64,000 bases of DNA from Maribacter sp044594925 (GCF_044594925.1 NZ_CP138991.1:62001-126000); one strand, 5' to 3'; shown: positions 32,861-41,600, numbered from the stretch's first letter. The notes: a model not told the origin generated them from the letters alone. Program-made: numbers and translations.

Positions 32861-33856
32861 ATGATTAAGGATTTACTGCAACAAAAAATTTTAATATTAG
32901 ATGGGGCCATGGGCACCATGCTCCAGCGTTATAAATTCACCGAAGAAGACTTTCGTGGCGAGCGTTTTAAAGATTGGGAACATCCTTTGCAGGGGAATAA
33001 TGATTTGTTGTCATTGACCCAGCCGGAAGCCATTGCCGAAATACATCGTAAATATTTTGCTGCAGGGGCAGATATTGTAGAGACCAACACCTTTTCTGGT
33101 ACTACAATTGCCATGGCAGATTATCACATGGAAGATTTGGTGTACGAACTAAATTATGAATCCGCTCGCATTGCCAAAGCTGTAGCCAAGGATTTTACGG
33201 CAAGAGAACCTCATAAGCCTCGTTTTGTTGCAGGCAGTATAGGGCCAACCAATAAAACGGCCAGTATGTCTCCAGATGTTAATGACCCTGGTTTTAGAGC
33301 AGTTTCTTTTGACGAATTACGCATTGCCTACAAACAACAGGTAGAAGCCTTGTTAGATGGTGGCGCAGATATGCTACTGGTAGAAACCATTTTTGATACC
33401 CTAAATGCTAAAGCTGCATTATTCGCAATAGAGGAAGTAAAAGAAGAGCGAAAAATAGAAGTTCCCATTATGGTAAGTGGCACCATAACTGATGCCTCAG
33501 GGAGAACCTTATCCGGACAAACAGCAGAAGCCTTTTTAATATCCATATCGCACATTCCAATTTTATCCGTAGGGTTTAATTGTGCTTTGGGTGCCAGTCA
33601 ACTGGTTCCGCATTTAGAAGTGATTTCAAAAAAATCTGATTATGCCATTTCTGCGCATCCCAACGCAGGGTTGCCCAACGCTTTCGGAGAGTATGATGAG
33701 TCTCCAGAGCAAATGGCAGCTCAAATAAAAGAATATGTGGAGAAGGGCTTGGTAAACATCGTTGGCGGTTGTTGTGGAACTACCCCAGAACATATAACGG
33801 CGATAGCTGAGGTGGTGAAAGGGTTTAATCCACGAGAGTTGGCGGTTGTTGGTTGA
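32861..33856 (+). CDS. metH: Methionine synthase, homocysteine-binding half
   Basis: The N-terminal homocysteine S-methyltransferase module (331 residues) of cobalamin-dependent methionine synthase, encoded as a separate gene as in many Flavobacteriia. Zinc/homocysteine ligands are C in VGFNCALG and CC in GGCCGTTPEH. The start ILDGAMGTMLQRY and ETNTFSGT are typical. The last residues (ELAVVG) and the stop codon are encoded by a short dispersed repeat (33838-33862), suggesting insertion at the 3' end. It must work with the second MetH protein at 34243. Confidence 0.95.
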   Translation: MIKDLLQQKILILDGAMGTMLQRYKFTEEDFRGERFKDWEHPLQGNNDLLSLTQPEAIAEIHRKYFAAGADIVETNTFSGTTIAMADYHMEDLVYELNYESARIAKAVAKDFTAREPHKPRFVAGSIGPTNKTASMSPDVNDPGFRAVSFDELRIAYKQQVEALLDGGADMLLVETIFDTLNAKAALFAIEEVKEERKIEVPIMVSGTITDASGRTLSGQTAEAFLISISHIPILSVGFNCALGASQLVPHLEVISKKSDYAISAHPNAGLPNAFGEYDESPEQMAAQIKEYVEKGLVNIVGGCCGTTPEHITAIAEVVKGFNPRELAVVG

Positions 33857-33862
33857 TGGTTG
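33838..33862 (+). repeat. Dispersed repeat, left copy flanking the S23-like gene
   Basis: GTTGGCGGTTGTTGGTTGATGGTTG. It matches the reverse complement of 34271-34295 at 21 of 25 positions, so the S23-like gene lies between imperfect inverted repeats. It overlaps the 3' end of the first metH gene. Confidence 0.6.
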
Positions 33863-33886
33863 TTAGTGAGTTAAATAAGTAGAAAG

Positions 33887-34243
33887 ATGGAGTATACCGA
33901 GTTAGAAGTTTGGAAAGAATCTAGGGTGTTAGTTAATTTAATTTATCAGACTTCAAAATCTTTTCCAAAAGAAGAGACTTATGGGTTGACAAGTCAGATA
34001 CGAAGATGTTCCGTATCTATTCCTTCAAATATTGCGGAAGGTTGCGGTAGAAGAACTTCTGCTGATACTATTCAGTTTTTACATGTTTCAAGAGGGTCTT
34101 TATATGAATTAGAGACGCAATTGTATGTAGCTCTAGACCAGAATTATTTAAATGAAGAAAATTTTAACCAATTGAAAGTTCAAATTTTAAAATGTAAAAA
34201 ACTCATTAATGGGTTTATTAAGTATTACAAAAACAATAATTGA
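33887..34243 (+). CDS. Four-helix bundle protein (S23 / 23S rRNA intervening-sequence protein family)
   Basis: A 118-residue, all-helical protein of the family first described as encoded in 23S rRNA intervening sequences. The motifs LEVWKESRVLVNLIY, SKSFPKEETYGLTSQIRR and CSVSIPSNIAEGCGR are diagnostic. The molecular function is unknown. It lies between the two metH genes, in the same direction, and its stop overlaps the next start (TGATG). It is flanked by short inverted repeats. It has no known role in methionine synthesis and looks like a late insertion into the operon. Confidence 0.92.
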   Translation: MEYTELEVWKESRVLVNLIYQTSKSFPKEETYGLTSQIRRCSVSIPSNIAEGCGRRTSADTIQFLHVSRGSLYELETQLYVALDQNYLNEENFNQLKVQILKCKKLINGFIKYYKNNN

Positions 34244-37035
34244 TGTCAAAAGGCAATTCAAATATACTGTCAACCGACAACCAAGAACCGACAACTAAGT
34301 ATTTAAAGTTAAGCGGCCTCGAACCACTCGTTGTAACGCCCGAAACAAATTTTATAAATGTTGGGGAGCGCACGAATGTGGCTGGGTCTAAAAAATTTCT
34401 ACGACTTATAAAAGAAGAGAAGTTTGAAGAAGCGTTGGATGTAGCCCGACATCAAGTAGAAGGAGGAGCGCAAATCATCGATATCAACATGGACGATGGT
34501 TTGATTGATGGTAAGGAAGCCATGGTAAAGTTCCTGAATTTAGTCATTGCCGAGCCAGATATTGCCCGTGTCCCAATTATGATAGATAGCTCTAAATGGG
34601 AAATCATAGAAGCCGGACTTCAAGTCGTGCAGGGTAAATGTGTGGTAAATTCTATTAGTCTTAAAGAAGGCGAAGCAGAATTTATTAAGCATACGACATT
34701 GATTAAACGCTACGGAGCAGCGGTGATTATAATGGCTTTTGACGAGGTAGGGCAGGCAGATAATTACCAACGACGTATAGAAATAGCAGAAAGGTCATAT
34801 AAACTATTGGTGGACATTGTCCACTTTCCTCCAGAGGATATCATTTTTGACTTGAATATTTTTCCCGTAGCAACTGGGATGGATGAGCATAAGCTCAACG
34901 CACTCGATTTTATTAATGCAACTAAATGGGTGCGCGAAAATTTGCCACATTGTAGCGTTAGTGGTGGTGTAAGTAATGTGTCGTTTTCGTTTAGAGGAAA
35001 CAACCCTGTTCGAGAGGCAATGCATTCGGTTTTCTTGTACCATGCGATAAAAGCAGGTATGAACATGGGTATTGTTAACCCAACCATGTTAGAAGTGTAT
35101 GATGATATTCCGAAGGATTTATTAGAACACGTAGAAGATGTAATGCTAAATCGTAGGGATGATGCTACGGAACGCTTACTAGATTTTGCAGAATCTGTTG
35201 TTGGCAAAGCAAAGGAAAGCAAGGTAGATTTATCGTGGCGAGAAGAACCCTTACAAAATAGAATTACGAGAGCCTTGGTTAAAGGAATTGACCAATTTAT
35301 TGTTGAAGATGTTGAAGAGGCAAGGCAAGCGGCAGATAAACCTATTGAGGTTATTGAAGGGAATTTAATGACTGGGATGAATGTGGTGGGAGACCTTTTT
35401 GGAAGTGGAAAAATGTTTTTACCACAGGTAGTGAAGTCCGCCCGAGTCATGAAAAAAGCGGTGGCTTATCTTTTGCCCTATATTGAAGAAGAAAAGTTAA
35501 AATCGGCCTCCCAACCCCAAAAGGGGGAGTTAGAGGGGGCTAGGGCTTCCGGTAAAATTCTAATGGCAACAGTAAAAGGTGACGTTCACGATATTGGAAA
35601 GAATATAGTAAGTGTGGTACTGGCCTGTAACAATTATGAAATTGTAGATTTAGGCGTAATGGTGCCGCCAGAAAAAATCATTGCCGCAGCCATAGAACAA
35701 CAAGTTGATGTTATTGGGCTAAGTGGGCTCATTACCCCATCTTTAGATGAGATGGTACACTTGGCAAAGGAGATGGAGCGAAAGAATTTTAAAGTACCAC
35801 TTCTAATTGGTGGTGCTACTACGAGCAAGGCGCATACGGCGGTAAAGATAGACCCACAATACAGCGAGGCAGTAGTGCATGTTAACGATGCTTCGCGTGC
35901 CGTTACGGTAGTTGGTGATTTGTTACAAAAAGAAACCTCCAAGAATTATAAGAAAACTATAAAAGAAGATTATACTATTTTCCGCGATAAGTTTTTGAAA
36001 CGTACGGTAAAAAAAGAATATAAAGCTATTGAAGCAGCACGGGAGAATAAGTTTAAAATTAATTGGGAGACTACAGAAATTAGTAAGCCAAATCAACTAG
36101 GGATACAAATCATAGAAGATATGGATTTGGAGAAACTAGTGCCTTTTATAGATTGGACACCTTTTTTTCGTAGTTGGGAGCTGCATGGAAAATACCCAGA
36201 TATTTTACAAGATAATGTTGTCGGAGAACAAGCGACTGACCTTTTTGCGGATGCTCAAAAGATGCTGAAACAAGTAATCGCTGAAAAGCAGTTGAAAGCC
36301 AAGGGTATTTTTGGTTTGTTTCCTGCCAATACCGTTAATGATGATGATATTGCCCTTCGGTTACAATCAGGGTCCGGAGTTGATAGTGAATGGTCGCTGA
36401 GTGGAGCAGAACCCAAAGAAGCGTTTATATTCAGAACCCTCCGCCAACAATTGCAGCGAAGAGCAGGAGTGCCAGATTATGCCTTGGCAGATTTTATTGC
36501 GCCAAAAGAAAGTGGCAAGGAAGATTATATAGGTTGTTTTTGTGTGACCACCGGTTTTGGTACTGCGGAATTGGCTGCCCAGTATGAGAAGGAATTGGAT
36601 GATTACAGTTCCATAATGATTAAAGCTTTGGCAGATCGTTTGGCAGAAGCTTTTGCTGAGTATTTACATAAAGAGGTGCGAACCAAACAATGGGGCTATG
36701 CCGCTAATGAAGATTTAAGTAATGAAGATTTAATTAACGAAACATATAAGGGAATTAGGCCAGCACCTGGTTATCCTGCATGCCCTGATCACTTAGAGAA
36801 ATTAACCATTTGGGAGCTCCTTCAGGTAGAGGAAAAAATTGGAGTAAAACTTACGGAAAGTTTGGCCATGTGGCCGGCAGCATCCGTTAGTGGGTATTAT
36901 TTTGGAAATCCGGAAGCGAAGTATTTTGGCTTAGGAAAAATAAAGGAAGACCAAGTTGCAGATTTTGCAGATAGAAAGGGAATTGCGTTTGAAGAAGCTA
37001 AGAAATGGCTTGCTCCTAATTTGGTTGACAGTTGA
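34243..37035 (+). CDS. metH: Methionine synthase, folate/cobalamin/reactivation half
   Basis: 930 residues in the order pterin-binding (about 20-290: NFINVGERTNVAGSKKF, DINMDDGLIDG), cobalamin cap and Rossmann domain (about 300-600, with KGDVHDIGKN carrying the cobalt-binding His), and SAM-binding reactivation domain (C-terminal ~330 residues: RPAPGYPACPDH, SVSGYYFGNPEAKYF). The ATG at 34243 overlaps the S23-like stop. A TTG at 34240 is unlikely. Residues ~7-17 come from a dispersed repeat, residues ~421-436 (KSASQPQKGELEGARA) from a G/C-rich palindrome, and the last residues LVDS from another repeat. None hits a catalytic motif. Confidence 0.95.
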   Translation: MSKGNSNILSTDNQEPTTKYLKLSGLEPLVVTPETNFINVGERTNVAGSKKFLRLIKEEKFEEALDVARHQVEGGAQIIDINMDDGLIDGKEAMVKFLNLVIAEPDIARVPIMIDSSKWEIIEAGLQVVQGKCVVNSISLKEGEAEFIKHTTLIKRYGAAVIIMAFDEVGQADNYQRRIEIAERSYKLLVDIVHFPPEDIIFDLNIFPVATGMDEHKLNALDFINATKWVRENLPHCSVSGGVSNVSFSFRGNNPVREAMHSVFLYHAIKAGMNMGIVNPTMLEVYDDIPKDLLEHVEDVMLNRRDDATERLLDFAESVVGKAKESKVDLSWREEPLQNRITRALVKGIDQFIVEDVEEARQAADKPIEVIEGNLMTGMNVVGDLFGSGKMFLPQVVKSARVMKKAVAYLLPYIEEEKLKSASQPQKGELEGARASGKILMATVKGDVHDIGKNIVSVVLACNNYEIVDLGVMVPPEKIIAAAIEQQVDVIGLSGLITPSLDEMVHLAKEMERKNFKVPLLIGGATTSKAHTAVKIDPQYSEAVVHVNDASRAVTVVGDLLQKETSKNYKKTIKEDYTIFRDKFLKRTVKKEYKAIEAARENKFKINWETTEISKPNQLGIQIIEDMDLEKLVPFIDWTPFFRSWELHGKYPDILQDNVVGEQATDLFADAQKMLKQVIAEKQLKAKGIFGLFPANTVNDDDIALRLQSGSGVDSEWSLSGAEPKEAFIFRTLRQQLQRRAGVPDYALADFIAPKESGKEDYIGCFCVTTGFGTAELAAQYEKELDDYSSIMIKALADRLAEAFAEYLHKEVRTKQWGYAANEDLSNEDLINETYKGIRPAPGYPACPDHLEKLTIWELLQVEEKIGVKLTESLAMWPAASVSGYYFGNPEAKYFGLGKIKEDQVADFADRKGIAFEEAKKWLAPNLVDS
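34271..34295 (-). repeat. Dispersed repeat, right copy flanking the S23-like gene
   Basis: CAACCGACAACCAAGAACCG followed by ACAAC, inverted relative to 33838-33862. It lies in frame within the first 20 codons of the second metH gene. Confidence 0.6.
35505..35547 (+). repeat. G/C-rich palindromic repeat, copy E, inside the metH coding sequence
   Basis: CCTCCCAACCCCAAAAGGGG followed by GAGTTAGAGGGGGCTAGGGC. Same family as copies A-D but translated in frame, in the linker just before the KILMATVKGDVHDIG cobalamin-binding segment. Confidence 0.7.
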
Positions 37036-37053
37036 CAGTAGACAGTTGATGGT
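37023..37053 (+). repeat. Dispersed GTTGACAGT-type repeat after metH
   Basis: Consecutive units GTTGACAGTTGACAGTAGAC then AGTTGATGGTT. It provides the last codons and stop of metH and resembles the copies flanking the S23-like gene. Confidence 0.5.
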
Positions 37054-37085
37054 TTTGCGTTAGGGATTGAGGTATTGTTGAAGCT

Positions 37086-37136
37086 CTTTTTCTTATCGGA
37101 TGCTGAGCGCAGCCGAAGTATTTGATAAGAAAAAAG
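37086..37136 (+). repeat. Large hairpin with nested GCTGAGCGCAGC element
   Basis: CTTTTTCTTATC (37086-37097) pairs with GATAAGAAAAAAG (37124-37136). The loop holds GCTGAGCGCAGC, itself able to fold, of the dispersed GAGCGCAGTCGAAG type. It could act as transcript end or processing site for metH. The rest of 37054-37325 shows no gene. Confidence 0.5.
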
Positions 37137-37325
37137 CGACTGCCGAAAGCCCGACCTTTAGGTAACGCCCAAAATGAATATGTAAAGCGCTTTGGGGTAA
37201 ACCCGCGAGGAATTGAAAGAAAAATAACGGTTAATTAAGATGCAAGCATCGGAGCACCTTCCTGCCGGATAGGCAGATTTAATCTTGATTATAGAGAAAA
37301 AGTAATAGTAAAATATAAAACTGCC

Positions 37326-37366
37326 CAAGTAAGAATTCCCCCTTTGGGGGTAAGGGGACCAGACTT
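37326..37366 (+). repeat. G/C-rich palindromic repeat, copy D
   Basis: AAGTAAGAATTCCCCCTTTG followed by GGGGTAAGGGGACCAGACTT, ending exactly at the metF ATG. Same position relative to the start codon as copy B before cysN. Confidence 0.6.
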
Positions 37367-38320
37367 ATGAAAGTAACAGATCACATAAAAAAAGCAAAAG
37401 GAGAGACACTTTTTAGTTTTGAAATTATTCCGCCTGTAAAAGGTAGAAATATACAAGAGTTGTATAATAATATTGATCCTTTGATGGAGTTTAATCCTCC
37501 GTTTATTGATGTGACCACATCGCGAGAGGAGTATGTATATATTGACAAAGACGGACTTTTAGATAAAAAATTAACCCGGATGCGACCAGGTACTGTAGGT
37601 ATTTGTGCTTCTATTAAGCATAAGTACGATGTAGATACGGTTCCTCACGTGCTTTGTGGTGGGTTTACCAAAGAAGAGACGGAGTATTTGTTAGTGGATT
37701 GCCACTATTTGGGCATAGATAATGTAATGGCTTTACGTGGTGATGCTATGCGTGAGGAAAAGTATTTTGAGGCCACAAAAGGAGGCCACCCCTACGCCAA
37801 AAGTTTGGTAAAGCAGATCCAAGATTTGAACTGCGGAAAATATCTGCATGAGGTTATAGAAACGGACGACTGTGCCGATTTTTGTATTGGGGTTGCAGGG
37901 TACCCAGAAAAGCATCTAGAGGCACCATCATTGCAAACAGATTTAAAGCGACTAAAGGAAAAGGTAGATGCTGGTGCGGATTATGTGGTGACCCAAATGT
38001 TTTTTGACAACCAGAAGTATTTTGAGTTTGTAGAGGCGGCGAAAGCAATGGGTATAAATGTGCCTATAGTTCCGGGAATAAAACCAATTGCCGTAAAACG
38101 ACATTTACAGTTATTACCGCAAGTTTTCCGGATAGACCTTCCGCAAGATTTAATCGATGCTGTTGAGGATTGTAGTTCGAATAAGGAAGTACGCCAAGTA
38201 GGAATTGAATGGGCCATACAGCAGTCTAAGGAGCTTAAAGCGGCCGGTGTGCCAGTACTGCATTATTATTCTATGGGTAAGTCTGATAATATTAAGGCAA
38301 TAGCCAAGTCGGTATTTTGA
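37367..38320 (+). CDS. metF: Methylenetetrahydrofolate reductase
   Basis: Makes 5-methyltetrahydrofolate, the methyl donor for MetH. The 317-residue TIM-barrel flavoprotein shows FSFEIIPPVKGR (catalytic Glu in FEIIPP), DVTTSREEYVY, the NVMALRGDAMREE stretch, GVAGYPEKHLEAPS and TQMFFDNQKYF. It is downstream of metH in the same direction, separated by 330 bases of repeats. Whether it shares the SAM-I-controlled transcript is uncertain because of the hairpin at 37086. Confidence 0.97.
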   Translation: MKVTDHIKKAKGETLFSFEIIPPVKGRNIQELYNNIDPLMEFNPPFIDVTTSREEYVYIDKDGLLDKKLTRMRPGTVGICASIKHKYDVDTVPHVLCGGFTKEETEYLLVDCHYLGIDNVMALRGDAMREEKYFEATKGGHPYAKSLVKQIQDLNCGKYLHEVIETDDCADFCIGVAGYPEKHLEAPSLQTDLKRLKEKVDAGADYVVTQMFFDNQKYFEFVEAAKAMGINVPIVPGIKPIAVKRHLQLLPQVFRIDLPQDLIDAVEDCSSNKEVRQVGIEWAIQQSKELKAAGVPVLHYYSMGKSDNIKAIAKSVF

Positions 38321-38432
38321 TATACTTATCGATAAGGAGATGCCAATTGATTGGGCTAGTATTCACCTTACGGTGAACTTAAAATAGAAACCGTCTGTCG
38401 CTACTGCTTACTTTTTTTTACTTTTACACCCC

Positions 38433-39536
38433 ATGAGGTCTAAGCTCTTTGTCTGCCTATTTTTTACCGTTGTTTTTTGTTTTTCTCAGGAAACTGACGC
38501 CGAGGTGAAAAAATATACCATAGATGTGAGCCAGTTCTATGGTTCCATATTGTTGCATAACCCGGATATTTCCCATCTCATTAACAACCATCCCGGCGGC
38601 ATAATTTTAAGTTACAATAGAAAAACCTACGGCTCCAAGGAGTGGGAAGAATTATACAATTATCCGGATTACGGTACATCGTTCATATATCAGGATATGA
38701 ATAATGAGACCTTGGGAAAGAATTTTGGTGTTTATGCGCATTATAACTTCTATTTCTTAAAACGTAATGTGCAATTTAGAGTAGGGCAGGGAGTGGCATA
38801 CACTACAAACCCATACGATAGGGAAACGAACTTTAGGAATAACGCCTATGGTTCGGACTTTTTAAGTTCTACCTATTTAATGCTGAATTACAATAAAGAA
38901 AGTATATTCAAAGGCCTTGGTTTCAAGGCGGGAGTCGCTGTAATTCATTATTCCAATGCTAATTTCAGAGCACCGAATACTTCCACGAACACTTTTGCAT
39001 TAAATGCAGGGCTAACGTACGATTTGGATGGAGGAGCGGAGTTACCTTACTTAGAAAATGAGAACCGAGAAAAAGTTACTGAACCATTAAAATATAACCT
39101 TATCCTTCGTGGAGGAATTAATGAAAGTGATGTCATTGGTTCTGGGCAATACGGTTTTTTTATCGTATCTGGTTATGCCGATAAAAGGCTCGGTAGAAAA
39201 AGTGCGGTTCAATTTGGGGCAGATATTTTTTTCTCTAATTTTTTGAAGGAGTTAATTCGGTTTCAGGCTACCTCTTTTCCGGAGATGGAGGTGAATCTGG
39301 ATGACGATTATAAACGCGTCGGATTATTTGTAGGTCATGAATTGTTCATTAATAGGATGAGCATAGTAACCCAGTTAGGATATTACGTGTATTACCCTTT
39401 CGATTTTGAAGGAAAGGTGTATAATAGAGTAGGGTTAAAGCGGTACTTTGGAGATAAAATTTTCGGTGCCGTAACGTTAAAATCTCACGGAGCTGCAGCG
39501 GAGGCTGTGGAGTTTGGTGTGGGGATTAGATTTTAA
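38433..39536 (+). CDS. PagL-like acyloxyacyl hydrolase (lipid A deacylase family)
   Basis: A 367-residue exported outer-membrane barrel with a signal peptide (SKLFVCLFFTVVFCFSQ). The segment VIHYSNANFRAPNTSTN carries the H-x-S-N pattern that includes the catalytic His/Ser of PagL-type lipid A 3-O-deacylases. Many strands with aromatic edges and a terminal F (GVGIRF) support a barrel. It may trim LPS acyl chains. It is longer than classical PagL (~170 residues), so the activity is inferred from family only. It starts a same-strand run with a GIN-domain lipoprotein and a serine hydrolase. Confidence 0.75.
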   Translation: MRSKLFVCLFFTVVFCFSQETDAEVKKYTIDVSQFYGSILLHNPDISHLINNHPGGIILSYNRKTYGSKEWEELYNYPDYGTSFIYQDMNNETLGKNFGVYAHYNFYFLKRNVQFRVGQGVAYTTNPYDRETNFRNNAYGSDFLSSTYLMLNYNKESIFKGLGFKAGVAVIHYSNANFRAPNTSTNTFALNAGLTYDLDGGAELPYLENENREKVTEPLKYNLILRGGINESDVIGSGQYGFFIVSGYADKRLGRKSAVQFGADIFFSNFLKELIRFQATSFPEMEVNLDDDYKRVGLFVGHELFINRMSIVTQLGYYVYYPFDFEGKVYNRVGLKRYFGDKIFGAVTLKSHGAAAEAVEFGVGIRF

Positions 39537-39557
39537 GGAAAGCGATAAGAATTTTAG

Positions 39558-40358
39558 ATGTTAAACGGGAAAACCATTTTGGAAAAATCACTAAACTTTA
39601 TGTCGAAGGGTGGTGTGTTAGTGTTTAGTGCGCTAACGCTCTTCTTTTCCTGCAATTCTGAAAATGCTCCAGATTGTTTACAAAATTCAGGAGATTTAGT
39701 ACGTGTAGAAATAGCACTTCCAGATTTTGATAAAATAACGGTTTTTGAAAAAGTGGCCCTGGTCTTGAAACAAGGAGAGGAACAAAAGGTTGAAATAGAA
39801 TCTGGAGAGTTTCTGTTAGAAGAAGTTAGTGCAATTGTGGAAGGAGATAGACTCATATTGCGAAACGAGAATGGATGCAACTTTTTTAGGGAATACGGGC
39901 TAACTACGGTTTATGTTACTTCCCCAGATATTATGGAGATACGAAGCAGCACTGGTCAATTGATCAGTAGTGACGGTACTTTGGATTATCCAAATTTAAA
40001 TCTGTTGTCGGAAAGCTTTATAAATCCTGAAACCGAAACCACCGATGGTTCTTTCGATTTAAATTTGAACGCCATAAGGGTTAGTATTGTAGTGAACGGA
40101 ATTGCCTATTTTAAGTTAAGTGGGGCGACAGAAAATTTGAATCTTAACATTGCCGCCGGAGATTCCCGAATCGAAGCTGAAAATTTGGTTAGTGAAAATG
40201 TGACCATTAATCATCGAGGTACCAATGATATGTTGGTGAATCCGCAATTGGCGATTAGGGGAATCATACGTGGCACTGGCGATGTGATTAGTTTTAGTAG
40301 GCCGGCAACGGTTGAGGTAGAAGAGATTTTCAACGGACGATTAGTATTTAGAGAATGA
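39558..40358 (+). CDS. GIN-domain (DUF2807) lipoprotein
   Basis: A 266-residue exported lipoprotein with lipobox FFSC and a right-handed beta-helix-like GIN/DUF2807 domain (FDKITVFEKVALVLKQGEEQ, then repeated turns such as LNLNIAAGDSRIEAENL and IRGTGDV). These adhesin-like domains are common on Bacteroidota surfaces and have no known enzyme activity. The start is ambiguous: ATG at 39558 or the internal ATG at 39600, which would give a shorter, more standard signal peptide. Its stop overlaps the serine hydrolase start (ATGA). Confidence 0.8.
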   Translation: MLNGKTILEKSLNFMSKGGVLVFSALTLFFSCNSENAPDCLQNSGDLVRVEIALPDFDKITVFEKVALVLKQGEEQKVEIESGEFLLEEVSAIVEGDRLILRNENGCNFFREYGLTTVYVTSPDIMEIRSSTGQLISSDGTLDYPNLNLLSESFINPETETTDGSFDLNLNAIRVSIVVNGIAYFKLSGATENLNLNIAAGDSRIEAENLVSENVTINHRGTNDMLVNPQLAIRGIIRGTGDVISFSRPATVEVEEIFNGRLVFRE

Positions 40359-41491
40359 ATCCTTTCCTCGAATATGTAAAGCATCTGTTTTCAAAGAAAC
40401 CTATATGGGATAAGGATAGCGAGTTAAATAGTCTCGTAACGGTAGATGCCATACTGAAGCATTTAATTGATGATAAAAGGGTTCCCGGTTTAGCTATTAC
40501 GGTACTAAAGGAAGGTGAGACTATTTTACAAAAAGGCTACGGTTATGCCAATTTGGAAAAGGGGGTGACTATAGACCCTAAGGAGACTATTTTTAGAATA
40601 GCAAGTGTTTCAAAGCCTATTGCTGCGACCGCTCTTGCACATATGGTTAAGGAAGGGCGCATTGATTTAGACCAATCTTTTTACCATTACGTTCCTTACT
40701 TTCCTAAAAAAGAATGGGATTTTACAATTCGACAATTAGCTGGTCATACTGCTGGTTTGCGCGCCTACCAAGGCATGGAATATGGATTGAATAAGCCCTA
40801 CACGATCAAAGAAAGTCTTGCGATTTTTGAGAATGATGCCCTTAAGTTTCAACCTGGGACGGCCTTTCTGTATAATAGTTTTAATTGGGTATTAATTTCG
40901 CTTGCAATGCAGGAGGTCAGTGAAATTCCTTTTGAGAATTATGTGCAAGAAAAGGTTCTAAATCCATTAGGAATGACGAATACTTATGTTCCTGAACGTA
41001 AACCGAGTCAAAACCCTAAGAAAAATGATGAAGCTAAGCGTAAGGGTTGTCCTGTAGCAGACCAGGCAAAGATTACTTCTTTTTATTCTAAAAATCGGTT
41101 TGGATTTCGCCAAGCCATTGCAGTAAATAATTTTTATAAATTGGCAGGTGGGGGGTATTTGTCCACATCGGACGATATTGCAAAACTAGGTCAAGCCTAT
41201 TTAGACGGTAGGGTTATGGCTAATGAAATTTTATCCCAATTTATTACTTCGGTAACCATTACCAATAAACCAACGTACTATGGATTGGGTTGGCAGGTAA
41301 GTCAAGATAAAAATGGTAGGCCCTATTATGGGCACGTTGGAAATGGTGTGGGCGGCTACGCCAATTTTTATGTGTATCCAGAGGAGCAAATGGTATTTTC
41401 GATACTTGTTAATTGTACGGACCCTAAAGTGCAAGAAGAGTTAGATGAGGTCATAGAAATACTTGTTTCAAAGGACAATGGTCCGGCATAG
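40355..41491 (+). CDS. Beta-lactamase-related serine hydrolase (class C / PBP-like)
   Basis: A 378-residue member of the beta-lactamase superfamily. The active-site SxxK is SVSK in FRIASVSKPIAAT, the second motif is in FLYNSFNW (Y-x-x/N position), and the third box HVGNGVGGY corresponds to HxG. These proteins include D,D-peptidases and esterases, and antibiotic hydrolysis is not implied. No signal peptide is obvious at the N-terminus (MNPFLEYVKHLF), so it may be cytoplasmic or anchored atypically. Overlap with the previous gene suggests coupled translation. Confidence 0.85.
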   Translation: MNPFLEYVKHLFSKKPIWDKDSELNSLVTVDAILKHLIDDKRVPGLAITVLKEGETILQKGYGYANLEKGVTIDPKETIFRIASVSKPIAATALAHMVKEGRIDLDQSFYHYVPYFPKKEWDFTIRQLAGHTAGLRAYQGMEYGLNKPYTIKESLAIFENDALKFQPGTAFLYNSFNWVLISLAMQEVSEIPFENYVQEKVLNPLGMTNTYVPERKPSQNPKKNDEAKRKGCPVADQAKITSFYSKNRFGFRQAIAVNNFYKLAGGGYLSTSDDIAKLGQAYLDGRVMANEILSQFITSVTITNKPTYYGLGWQVSQDKNGRPYYGHVGNGVGGYANFYVYPEEQMVFSILVNCTDPKVQEELDEVIEILVSKDNGPA

Positions 41492-41560
41492 TAGTGAGAG
41501 TGCTTTGTATTTATTGTTTTTCCTGAAATCCTAAAAATTTACTAAACTATCTCTAATTTT

Positions 41561-41600
41561 ATTTTTGTTTAATGAAAATATTTTAATTTTAAACAAAAAT
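41561..41600 (+). promoter_or_regulatory. Perfect 12-bp inverted repeat just before a start codon
   Basis: ATTTTTGTTTAA (41561-41572) and TTAAACAAAAAT (41589-41600) with a 16-base loop, 6 bases before the ATG at 41607. In RNA it would fold over the ribosome-binding region. As DNA it could be an operator. Confidence 0.45.

Noticed and set aside
33887..34243. S23-like gene as part of an rRNA operon
   Set aside because: No rRNA sequence flanks it; it is between metH genes.
32861..37035. metH as a frameshifted or broken gene
   Set aside because: Separate homocysteine-binding and folate/cobalamin proteins are common in Flavobacteriia, and all motifs are intact; only the S23-like insertion and repeats are unusual.
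40355..41491. Beta-lactamase resistance gene
   Set aside because: Only the broad serine-hydrolase superfamily is supported; many members are not antibiotic-degrading.
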